Of a stretch of 9,397 bases of DNA, positions 1-6,621 are shown piece by piece; positions within the stretch are counted from its first letter, which is position 1, and each line of letters starts with the position of its first letter. The notes beneath the pieces are model-generated. The model ran no database searches. It was not told the origin of the DNA and saw nothing but the letters and a program-made list of their open reading frames with translations. Source of the stretch: JARRRD01 sp046706685 (GTDB taxonomy: Bacteria > Nitrospirota > Thermodesulfovibrionia > Thermodesulfovibrionales > UBA6898); assembly GCA_046706685.1 (NCBI GenBank), contig JBJKPE010000156.1:1-9397 (forward strand), written 5' to 3'. The translations under genes and the position numbers were made by a program.

Positions 1-632
1 AGATGGATGACTATGAGACTCTCGTGACCGAAAACAGGATCTGGAAGGACCGGACGGTCGGGATTGGGGTAATTTCCGCGGAAGAGGCGATAAACTGGGG
101 CCTCACGGGAGGCACGCTGAGAGGTTCAGGCGTTGATTATGATGTTCGGAAATATGCGCCTTACGATGCCTACGACAAGGTTGAGTTCGATGTGCCTGTC
201 GGCAGGAATGGTGATTGCTACGACCGGTATGTTGTGAGAATGCAGGAGATGAGACAGGCCAACAGGATTATCAAGCAGTGCATAGAAAAACTGCCTGTAG
301 GGCCGGTAATGGCGGACGCGCCGAAATTTACCCTCCCCTCCAAGGAGATGATACTGAAGGATATGGAGCACCTCATCCACCAGTTCATATTAATTACCAA
401 GGGACCGGCGGTGCCCGAGGGCGAGGTCTATATGGGGTCGGAGGTGCCGAAGGGGGAACTGGGGTTCTATTTTGTGAGCGATGGTACCGGCAAGCCTTAC
501 AGGATGAGGGTGAGGGCGCCGTCTTTCGTCCACGCCTCGGTGCTTCCAAGGTTGTGCGAAGGGGGACTTGTCGCAGACGTTATTGCAAATATCGGCACTA
601 TAGACATCGTGCTCGGAGAGTGCGACCGGTAA
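1..632 (+). CDS. nuoD: NADH-quinone oxidoreductase subunit D (C-terminal half, 5' truncated)
   Basis: This is the 49-kDa-type subunit of complex I, which with NuoB forms the quinone-reduction chamber at the foot of the peripheral arm. The frame is open from the window edge to a TAA at 630-632, giving about 209 visible residues of a protein normally near 400. The ATG at base 3 is an internal Met, not the start. Recognisable family blocks are WGLTGGTLRGSGVDYDVR (visible residues 32-49), GDCYDRYVVRMQEMRQ (70-86), the PEGEVYMGSEVPKGELGFY block (about 138-156) and RMRVRAPSFVH (about 167-177). The end reads GTIDIVLGECDR, where most homologues have GEVDR. The N-terminal quinone-site His and Tyr lie outside the window, so fusion to NuoC cannot be tested. 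The 13-base gap to nuoE indicates the same operon. Assignment is secure. Confidence 0.96.
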   Translation, partial: MDDYETLVTENRIWKDRTVGIGVISAEEAINWGLTGGTLRGSGVDYDVRKYAPYDAYDKVEFDVPVGRNGDCYDRYVVRMQEMRQANRIIKQCIEKLPVGPVMADAPKFTLPSKEMILKDMEHLIHQFILITKGPAVPEGEVYMGSEVPKGELGFYFVSDGTGKPYRMRVRAPSFVHASVLPRLCEGGLVADVIANIGTIDIVLGECDR

Positions 633-638
633 GGTCGC
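622..638 (+). other. Hairpin spanning nuoD stop and nuoE ribosome-binding region
   Basis: GCGACC (622-627) and GGTCGC (633-638) are perfect inverted repeats around a GGTAA loop. The loop holds the nuoD stop codon. The 3' arm begins with the GG of TAAGG, the only Shine-Dalgarno-like bases before nuoE. No T-run follows (TATAATT), so it does not look like an intrinsic terminator. By inference, ribosomes finishing nuoD would open it and expose the nuoE start, giving coupled translation. A 6-bp stem may also arise by chance. Confidence 0.4.
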
Positions 639-645
639 TATAATT

Positions 646-1110
646 ATGTTCAGCGAAGATGTGATAAGGGAGATTGACAGCATAAAGGGGAAATACCCCA
701 CGGCGCGGGCGGCGCTCCTGCCTGCACTATACGTCGCGCAACGGGAGTTCGGCTGGCTCTCTCTTGATGCGTACGAGGCGGTAGCGGATATACTCGGGGT
801 GCCCAGGGCGATTGCCCGGGGGGTGGGAACTTTCTATGCGATGTACAAGAATGCGCCCGCCGGCAGAAATGTCGTCCAGTTGTGTACAAACGTCTCCTGC
901 ATGATACTCGGGGCTGAGAAGCTCGTCGACTTTCTGAAGAGCAGATACGGCCTGGAGCCGGGGGGGACTACGCCGGACAAGAGATTTTCCCTCGTAATTA
1001 TGGAGTGTATAGGCGCTTGCGGGACGGCACCCGCCATGCTTGTGAACGACGACTTTTACGAGAACCTGACTGAAAAATACATAGAAGAGGTTCTGGAAAA
1101 ATATAAATAG
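646..1110 (+). CDS. nuoE: NADH-quinone oxidoreductase subunit E, [2Fe-2S] protein
   Basis: This is the 24-kDa-type subunit of the NADH-input module. It holds the off-path [2Fe-2S] cluster N1a near the FMN of NuoF. The 154 residues match the usual family length. There is an N-terminal helical bundle (about 1-70, with the GVGTFYAMY block at 59-67), then a thioredoxin-like fold carrying the four ligands Cys80, Cys85, Cys121 and Cys125 in the motifs CTNVSC and CIGACG. Spacing is C-x4-C-x35-C-x3-C, as expected for a functional cluster. The ATG at 646 is preceded by a weak TAAGG at 630-634, part of a small hairpin, so translation is probably coupled to nuoD. No alternative start looks better. It lies 4 bases before nuoF, its direct partner, and ends in the typical charged helix (EKYIEEVLEKYK). 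Confidence 0.97.
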   Translation: MFSEDVIREIDSIKGKYPTARAALLPALYVAQREFGWLSLDAYEAVADILGVPRAIARGVGTFYAMYKNAPAGRNVVQLCTNVSCMILGAEKLVDFLKSRYGLEPGGTTPDKRFSLVIMECIGACGTAPAMLVNDDFYENLTEKYIEEVLEKYK

Positions 1111-1114
1111 CCAT

Positions 1115-2377
1115 ATGGAAAACGTTCTCCTGAAAAACATAGACAATCCTCATTCGGCCGATATCGAAGAGTACATAAAAAGCGGCGGATACCGGAGTCT
1201 TCCGAAGGCGCTGGCTATGGAACCGAAAGAAATAGTGGAAGAGGTGAAAAAAGCCGGCCTGCGGGGGAGGGGAGGCGCCGGTTTCCCGGTTGCCATGAAG
1301 TGGACGTTCGCCTCCGCCGATCCCAAGTTCCCTAAGTATCTTCTGTGCAACGCCGATGAGGGGGAGCCCGGCACATTCAAAGACAGACCTATCCTTGAAA
1401 AAAACCCGCACCTCCTCATTGAAGGTATGACCATATCGGGCCACGCCCTCAAGGCGGAATACGGCTATATATACCTGAGGGGAGAATACCCGGCCGCAAA
1501 GCATATACTGGAGGCTGCAATTGCCCAGGCCTATGAAAAGGGCTTCCTCGGCGACGATATCCTCGGAAAGGGCATAAGGTTCCACCTTGCCGTCCACCAG
1601 GGTGCCGGCGCTTACATATGCGGGGAGGAAACCGCACTCATCGAGTCACTCGAGGGCGACAAGGGACAGCCGAGGATAAAGCCTCCTTTCCCCGTCAACG
1701 TCGGGGCATTTTCAAAACCGACTGTGGTGAACAATGTGGAGACCCTTTCCAATCTCCCGTATGTGCTCGAAATAGGCGGGGAAGCCTACTCAAAGATAGG
1801 CAGTCCTGACTGCCCGGGCCCGAAGATCTATTGCGTGAGCGGGCATGTGGAGAAGCCCGGAGTATACGAACTGCCCATGGGGACGAACCTCCGGGACATT
1901 ATTTATAAGCACTGCGGCGGCGTGAAGGGCGGCAGGCGGCTTAAGGCTGTTATCCCGGGCGGCATTTCGACCCCCGTTCTTCCGCCCGACAAGATAGACT
2001 GCCCCATGGATTTCGTCAACATGCCCAAACACGGCAGCATGCTCGGTTCAGGGGCGGTGATCGTAATGGATGACAGCGTATGCCTGGTGAAGGTCTGCTA
2101 CAGGGCGCTCAGGTTTTTTGAGCATGAGTCCTGCGGCAAATGCACCCCCTGCCGCGAGGGCACGGGATGGCTGAGAAAGATACTGGGCAGGATCGAAAGC
2201 GGAGAAGGGGCTGAGGGAGACATCGATCTCCTGCTGTCCGTCTCCGGCAATATGCTCGGCAGGACTTTCTGCCCGCTCGGTGACGGCGCGGCTTCGGTAG
2301 TTCAAAATTTCATAAAACATTTCAGACCCGAATTCGAGGAGCATATCAGAACCGGGAGCTGCACGGTTAAGGCCTGA
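1115..2377 (+). CDS. nuoF: NADH-quinone oxidoreductase subunit F, NADH- and FMN-binding
   Basis: This 51-kDa-type subunit oxidises NADH on FMN and passes electrons to its own [4Fe-4S] cluster N3. Its 420 residues are the standard length for a complex I NuoF. It lacks the N-terminal thioredoxin-like and C-terminal ferredoxin extensions seen in bifurcating hydrogenase and NADP-reducing relatives. Visible motifs are the FMN/NADH glycine-rich loop GLRGRGGAGFP (48-58), CNADEGEPGTFKDR (78-91), GAGAYICGEETAL (163-175), an SLBB-like segment (about 238-290) and the N3 ligands Cys340, Cys343, Cys346 (ESCGKCTPCREGT) with Cys386 (RTFCPLGD). All cluster ligands are present. The ATG at 1115 has no convincing Shine-Dalgarno in the correct window. 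The nuoE stop is 4 bases upstream, so translational coupling is the likely way it is translated. The stop is followed after 2 bases by nuoG. Confidence 0.98.
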   Translation: MENVLLKNIDNPHSADIEEYIKSGGYRSLPKALAMEPKEIVEEVKKAGLRGRGGAGFPVAMKWTFASADPKFPKYLLCNADEGEPGTFKDRPILEKNPHLLIEGMTISGHALKAEYGYIYLRGEYPAAKHILEAAIAQAYEKGFLGDDILGKGIRFHLAVHQGAGAYICGEETALIESLEGDKGQPRIKPPFPVNVGAFSKPTVVNNVETLSNLPYVLEIGGEAYSKIGSPDCPGPKIYCVSGHVEKPGVYELPMGTNLRDIIYKHCGGVKGGRRLKAVIPGGISTPVLPPDKIDCPMDFVNMPKHGSMLGSGAVIVMDDSVCLVKVCYRALRFFEHESCGKCTPCREGTGWLRKILGRIESGEGAEGDIDLLLSVSGNMLGRTFCPLGDGAASVVQNFIKHFRPEFEEHIRTGSCTVKA

Positions 2378-2379
2378 TC

Positions 2380-4965
2380 ATGATAACGGTTAATATAAAC
2401 GGCAGAGAGATCAAACTGGAAAAGCCTGTAACGGTCCTGCAGGCCGCCAAATCCGCCGGCATAAAGATCCCGACCCTCTGCTACCATGAACAACTCGAAA
2501 AGTACGGGGGCTGCAGGCTCTGTCTCGTCGAGGTCGAGAAGATGCCGAGGCTCCAGACAGCCTGTACACTTATGGTTACCGACGGCATGGTTGTAAGAAC
2601 GGAGACAGAGGCTATTGCCGACGTGAGGAGGGGGATCCTTGAATTCCTTCTCATCAACCACCCCCTTGACTGCCCCTATTGCGACAAGGCCGGCGAATGC
2701 GAACTCCAGGATCTCGTAGAAAAATACGGCCCCTCGACGAGCAGGTTCAAGGAGTTGAAGAGAAAGGTCCCAGAGAGCCTGGAAGACCCGGTAATAGTAC
2801 GGAACATGGAAAGGTGCATAGTCTGTACGCGGTGCGTCAGGATGTGCGAAGGGGTCCAGGGCGCCTCTGCCATCTCCGTCATCAGCAGGGGCGGACACTC
2901 ACATGTAGAACCCTTCTCGGGCGGAAAGTTTGACTGCGAATACTGCGGCAACTGCGTCTCGGTTTGCCCGGTGGGGGCTATCATGTCGAGACTCCACAGA
3001 CACAGTTACAGGCCCTGGCAGCTGGTGAGCGAGACAGAGACTATCTGCCCCTATTGCGGGGTGGGTTGTACGCTTGTTGTCCAGGTGAGGGACGACGTTA
3101 TCAAGAGGGTGGTACCCAGGATAGGTACTCCCGTGAACAACGGGCTCCTCTGTTCCCGCGGAAGGTTCGGGTATGAGTTTGTCGGGAGCGGTGAAAGGCT
3201 TGCCGCACCTCTCGTTAGGAAGAATGGTGTGCTTGAAGAGTCCACCTGGGAGGAGGCTATCGGCCTCGTTGCAAAGAAGTTCTCGGAGATAAAAGATAAA
3301 TTCGGGGCCACCGCCATAGCGGGGATTGCGTCACCACGGTGCACCAACGAGGACAACTATTTGTTCCAGAAGTTCATGAGGGTAACGGTTGGGACAAATA
3401 ACATAGACAGCACCGCGAGGATGGGATATGCCGGTGCCCAGAGTTTTATAGAAAATATATTCGGACAGGGGGCCACGGCTAATCTGATACCGGGTCTTTC
3501 TAATTCGGACGCGGTTTTTGTTATCGGTGGCGATCCTACGGCGGTTAATCCCATATTGGGCCTTCAGGTGAGGTCATGTGCGCGCAAGGGCGGCAAAGTC
3601 CTCGCAATTGGGCATGTGAAGGGGCTCAGACATTACAGCCCCGTGGAACTTACACCCCTCCTGAATACCGATGAAGCCCTGCTTGAAGGAATTGTGTCTG
3701 GACTGAAGAATAAAAAGGGACTGCCGGGTTCACACGCGGCCCTGGAGGAAAAAATAAAGGGCATCAGTGCCTCGCCGGAGGAAGTAACCAAGGCCTGCGG
3801 TGTGTCGGAAAAGGATTTGCTGGGGTTTGTGGAAGTCCTTGCGTCTTCCGAGACACCTTCCGTGTTGGTCGGAAAGGAGCTCCTGCAGAGTGCCGGCGCA
3901 AGTTATAAACTGCTCCTCGTATGTGCCCTGAACTATCTCGTTAACGGCAGGATTTACCTCCTCTCCGAACGTGCCAATGAACAGGGTCTTCTCGACGTAG
4001 GCTGTGTCCCCGACCTCCTGCCGGGAAGCCGGCCGGTGGCCTATGACGAGTTCAGGAAGAGATATGAATCCCTCTGGAAGAAAGCTTTGCCGGAGAAGCC
4101 GGGTCTTTCGCTCTTCGAGATGATCGATGCCGCTAATAAAGGCGACCTGAAGGCCGCTTACATTATGGGAGAGAACCTCGTATATAATGTCCCCGATTCT
4201 TCAGGGGTTGAAAACGCGCTTAAGAACCTTGATTTTGTGGTGGTCCAGGACATCTTTCTCACCGAGACGGCAAAATTGGCGGATGTCGTACTTCCGGCTT
4301 TGAGCTGGGCGGAGAAAGAGGGTACATTCACCAATATGGAAAGAAGGATACAGCGCCTCAGGAAGGCCGTGCACAGGCAGGGGATGGAGGACTGGAGGAT
4401 CATTTCCGAGATCTCGCAGAACATGGCGGTGAAGATGAACTATGCGGGCGCCGAAGAAATATTCGCCGAGATATGCAGGGTTTCACCACTCCACCGGGAC
4501 CTCACTTACGAGGACCTCGAAAAAGGGAAAGGAATTTACCCTTACAAAGGCGAGCCTCTGCGCGGGGTGACAGGAGAGATCAGGGGTGAACGCGGTACCG
4601 GTGCAAGGCCCGAAGGGAAATTATTCCTCCGGATCGAGAGGCCGCTTTTCCATTCGGGGACCCTCAGCCGGAAGGCCAAGGCCCTGATGAATATATATCC
4701 CGATGCCGTTGCGAGGATCAGTCCCGTCACGGCGGCTTCTGTCTCGGTTAAGGACGGTGACTTTGTCAGGATATCCACGGACGCCGGATCGCTGGAACTT
4801 CCCGTTTCCATCGACAGCTTCGTTTCCGACCAGTGTGTAATGCTTACGAACAATTTTGAGGGAAAGGGTGCCTTCAGGCTGATAAGGTACGCGGTCGATC
4901 CTGTTATAAAAGCTCCGGCCATTGACGGCATCGAAGTCCGGCTTGAAAAAGGCGGGAAACAATAA
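2380..4965 (+). CDS. nuoG: NADH-quinone oxidoreductase subunit G, five-cluster formate-dehydrogenase-like form
   Basis: This 861-residue subunit relays electrons between NuoF and NuoI. In order it has: a [2Fe-2S] ferredoxin domain (N1b; Cys34, Cys45, Cys48, Cys62); a His-Cys3 cluster domain (N5; His94, Cys98, Cys101, Cys107); a double [4Fe-4S] module with Cys146/149/152/156 and Cys186/189/192/196; an N7-type site (Cys223, Cys226, Cys230, Cys258); and a molybdopterin-oxidoreductase-like region (about 273-700) with a C-terminal pterin-binding-like barrel (about 748-856). E. coli and Thermus NuoG keep only one cluster (N4) in the double module. The large domain resembles formate dehydrogenase closely (for example RCTNEDNY at 320-327, VVQDIFLTETAKLADVVLPA at 621-640), but Gly349-Tyr350 sits where the catalytic Cys/Sec-His pair would be, so catalysis is not expected. 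TAAGG at 2368-2372 is a reasonable ribosome-binding site. The operon position supports NuoG over a free-standing formate dehydrogenase. Confidence 0.95.
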   Translation: MITVNINGREIKLEKPVTVLQAAKSAGIKIPTLCYHEQLEKYGGCRLCLVEVEKMPRLQTACTLMVTDGMVVRTETEAIADVRRGILEFLLINHPLDCPYCDKAGECELQDLVEKYGPSTSRFKELKRKVPESLEDPVIVRNMERCIVCTRCVRMCEGVQGASAISVISRGGHSHVEPFSGGKFDCEYCGNCVSVCPVGAIMSRLHRHSYRPWQLVSETETICPYCGVGCTLVVQVRDDVIKRVVPRIGTPVNNGLLCSRGRFGYEFVGSGERLAAPLVRKNGVLEESTWEEAIGLVAKKFSEIKDKFGATAIAGIASPRCTNEDNYLFQKFMRVTVGTNNIDSTARMGYAGAQSFIENIFGQGATANLIPGLSNSDAVFVIGGDPTAVNPILGLQVRSCARKGGKVLAIGHVKGLRHYSPVELTPLLNTDEALLEGIVSGLKNKKGLPGSHAALEEKIKGISASPEEVTKACGVSEKDLLGFVEVLASSETPSVLVGKELLQSAGASYKLLLVCALNYLVNGRIYLLSERANEQGLLDVGCVPDLLPGSRPVAYDEFRKRYESLWKKALPEKPGLSLFEMIDAANKGDLKAAYIMGENLVYNVPDSSGVENALKNLDFVVVQDIFLTETAKLADVVLPALSWAEKEGTFTNMERRIQRLRKAVHRQGMEDWRIISEISQNMAVKMNYAGAEEIFAEICRVSPLHRDLTYEDLEKGKGIYPYKGEPLRGVTGEIRGERGTGARPEGKLFLRIERPLFHSGTLSRKAKALMNIYPDAVARISPVTAASVSVKDGDFVRISTDAGSLELPVSIDSFVSDQCVMLTNNFEGKGAFRLIRYAVDPVIKAPAIDGIEVRLEKGGKQ
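4951..4957 (+). promoter_or_regulatory. Ribosome-binding site that selects the nuoH start
   Basis: GGCGGGA at the end of nuoG lies 9 bases before the ATG at 4967. It favours that codon over a TTG at 4922 that would extend NuoH by 15 hydrophilic residues inside nuoG, and over the ATGs at 4973 and 4976, which lie farther away. The match to GGAGG is imperfect. Confidence 0.5.
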
Positions 4966-4966
4966 C

Positions 4967-6025
4967 ATGAATATGATGAGCATTTTTGAGACAATAGTGA
5001 CTCCGGGCTCCATAGATGTGCTGGTGCGGCTGGTGATCATACTGCTCAAGATTGCCGTTGTGGTGGGGATAGCGCTTCTGCATGTGGCCTATGCCACTTA
5101 CTGGGAGCGCAAGGTCATCGGCCATATGCAGGTGCGGCTCGGCCCCATAGAGGTCGGCTGGCACGGCATGCTGCAGCCCTTCGCCGACGGCGTCAAACTG
5201 TTCTTCAAGGAAGATATTATCCCCGCAAATGCCGATAAACCGTTGTTTTACCTCTCACCTGTAATATTTTTTGTCTCGGCACTGTCATCTCTTGCCGTAA
5301 TCCCTTTCTTCAGTGGTTTTGTTATCGCCGATATCAATATAGGACTCCTCTTCCTTTTCGCCATGTCGTCCCTCGGGGCCTACGGCATTGTCCTGTCCGG
5401 CTGGTCGTCCAATTCAAAATACGCCTTTCTGGGAGGTCTTCGCTCCGCTTCCCAGGTTATCAGCTACGAAATTGCGATGGGGCTGAGTCTCGTCGGCGTG
5501 ATGATGATGGCAGGCTCCCTCAACCTTAAAGATATAGTCAATGCCCAGCACAATTATCCGACCGGCATGTACGCTATTCCCCAGATCCTGGGTTTTTTCG
5601 TGTTCATCGCCGCGGCCTTTGCCGAGACGAACCGCCTGCCCTTTGACCTTCCGGAGGCCGAGAGCGAACTGGTTGCCGGTTACTTCACCGAATACAGCGG
5701 GTTCAGGTTCGCGCTTTTCTTCCTCGGCGAATATACGGGAATGATCATAATGTCGTCCATCGCGGCGATCTGCTTCCTGGGAGGATGGACGATCCCGCGC
5801 TTTGCAACGGACGCGCTGCCTTTCTTATCCCTGGTCCCCGGACTCGTCTGGTTCCTCCTGAAGGTTTATGCCTTTATGTTCTTCTATTACTGGGTCAGGG
5901 CGACCCTGCCGAGGTACCGTTATGACCAGCTTATGTCGATCGGGTGGAAGATACTTATACCCCTTGCACTGCTGAACATAGCGATTACGGGTTTTATAAA
6001 AGTCATGGTGGAAGGGCTGCTATGA
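4967..6025 (+). CDS. nuoH: NADH-quinone oxidoreductase subunit H, membrane heel subunit
   Basis: This ND1-type membrane subunit forms the floor of the quinone tunnel and links the peripheral arm to the proton-pumping arm. From the ATG at 4967 it is 352 residues, a usual length, with about eight hydrophobic segments as in the family. Signature blocks are YWERKVIGHMQVRLGP (45-60), LQPFADGVKLFFKEDIIP (69-86), SYEIAMGLSL (166-175), the acidic quinone-side loop with Glu220, Asp227, Glu230, Glu232, Glu234 and Glu242 (AETNRLPFDLPEAESE onward), and LPRYRYDQLM (314-323). The start lies one base after the nuoG stop, and the end overlaps nuoI as ATGA. An upstream in-frame TTG at 4922 would add residues unlike the family N-terminus. 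All expected acidic residues are present, so it should be functional. Confidence 0.97.
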   Translation: MNMMSIFETIVTPGSIDVLVRLVIILLKIAVVVGIALLHVAYATYWERKVIGHMQVRLGPIEVGWHGMLQPFADGVKLFFKEDIIPANADKPLFYLSPVIFFVSALSSLAVIPFFSGFVIADINIGLLFLFAMSSLGAYGIVLSGWSSNSKYAFLGGLRSASQVISYEIAMGLSLVGVMMMAGSLNLKDIVNAQHNYPTGMYAIPQILGFFVFIAAAFAETNRLPFDLPEAESELVAGYFTEYSGFRFALFFLGEYTGMIIMSSIAAICFLGGWTIPRFATDALPFLSLVPGLVWFLLKVYAFMFFYYWVRATLPRYRYDQLMSIGWKILIPLALLNIAITGFIKVMVEGLL

Positions 6026-6573
6026 GCGCGCAAAAACTGATACGGAAGATATTTTTCGTCGAGATACTCAAGGGAATGGCGCTTACTTTCAGGACTTTAT
6101 TTACGCATCCGGTCACGAGGCGTTATCCGAAGGTCAAGAGGCCGGTCAAACCAGGGTTCAGGGGTCTTCACGCACTGGCCAAGAACGAAGAAGGCAAGAT
6201 GAAGTGCGTGGGCTGCGGACTTTGCGGCGCCTACTGCCCCTCGAAATGCATATATATTTATACGTCTGAAGGGGAGGACCACACAAAGGTGGTCGACAGG
6301 TACGAGATAGAGGTGCTGAGATGCGTATATTGCGGATTCTGTGTCGAGGCCTGTCCTTTCGGTGCCATCTCCCTGAGCGAGCATTACGAGTATTCCGATT
6401 ATTCTAGGGAGCCCTTTTACATGACTAAGGAAAAACTCCTTTCGAACTGGGACAAATACTTTGCCGGCGAGAAGGGCAGAAGATATTTCAGGGACTTCTG
6501 GCGGCCCAAGACGGTGGACTTTGCCGGGACTGAGGACCAGGCGACTTTTGCGAAAGTGAAAAAGAAAAAATGA
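6022..6573 (+). CDS. nuoI: NADH-quinone oxidoreductase subunit I, 2[4Fe-4S] ferredoxin
   Basis: This TYKY-type subunit carries clusters N6a and N6b, which pass electrons from NuoG toward NuoB. From the ATG at 6022 it has 183 residues. An amphipathic N-terminus (FVEILKGMALTFRTLFTHP, 12-30) probably docks on the membrane. The ferredoxin core follows, with Cys62, Cys65, Cys68, Cys72 (CVGCGLCGAYCP) and Cys101, Cys104, Cys107, Cys111 (CVYCGFCVEACPFGAI), then the family tail HYEYSDYSREPFYMTKEKLL (121-140). The C-terminus is lysine-rich (VKKKK), encoded by A-runs. GGAAGGG at 6010-6016 lies 5 bases from the ATG, and the start overlaps the nuoH stop as ATGA, so this start is well supported over an upstream in-frame ATG at 5944 buried in nuoH. 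All eight cluster ligands are intact. Confidence 0.97.
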   Translation: MSAQKLIRKIFFVEILKGMALTFRTLFTHPVTRRYPKVKRPVKPGFRGLHALAKNEEGKMKCVGCGLCGAYCPSKCIYIYTSEGEDHTKVVDRYEIEVLRCVYCGFCVEACPFGAISLSEHYEYSDYSREPFYMTKEKLLSNWDKYFAGEKGRRYFRDFWRPKTVDFAGTEDQATFAKVKKKK

Positions 6574-6611
6574 AAAAAGGGACGCATGACATGATAAGCA
6601 CTGCGAATGAC

Positions 6612-6617
6612 GGGAGG
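6612..6617 (+). promoter_or_regulatory. Ribosome-binding site that selects the nuoJ start
   Basis: GGGAGG is the strongest Shine-Dalgarno match in this gap and lies 4 bases before the ATG at 6622. It sits downstream of the alternative ATG at 6607, which has no such motif in front of it, so the shorter NuoJ is preferred. Confidence 0.7.
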
Positions 6618-6621
6618 CGAG

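Noticed and set aside
639..644. TATAAT box just before nuoE, possible internal promoter
   Set aside because: There is no TTGACA-like -35 element about 17 bases upstream, and a transcript starting here would begin at or after the nuoE ATG. It is probably chance.
998..1597. A 199-codon minus-strand frame opposite the nuoE-nuoF junction
   Set aside because: It has no domain signatures and no ribosome-binding site, and it lies opposite conserved FMN-binding motifs.
2302..2898. A 198-codon minus-strand frame across the nuoF-nuoG junction
   Set aside because: It is a shadow of nuoF and nuoG. The translation shows no family motifs and the sense strand is fully explained.
2380..4965. nuoG as an independent formate dehydrogenase or hydrogenase subunit rather than complex I
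   Set aside because: The catalytic Cys/Sec-His pair is missing, there is no hydrogenase H-cluster domain, and the gene sits between nuoF and nuoH in a complete complex I order.
6558..6580. A-rich runs at the end of nuoI as a possible programmed frameshift or slippage site
   Set aside because: The runs are 5, 6 and 6 A. No in-frame A AAA AAG heptamer is present, and the product would only gain a short tail without family resemblance. The lysine codons at a NuoI C-terminus explain it.
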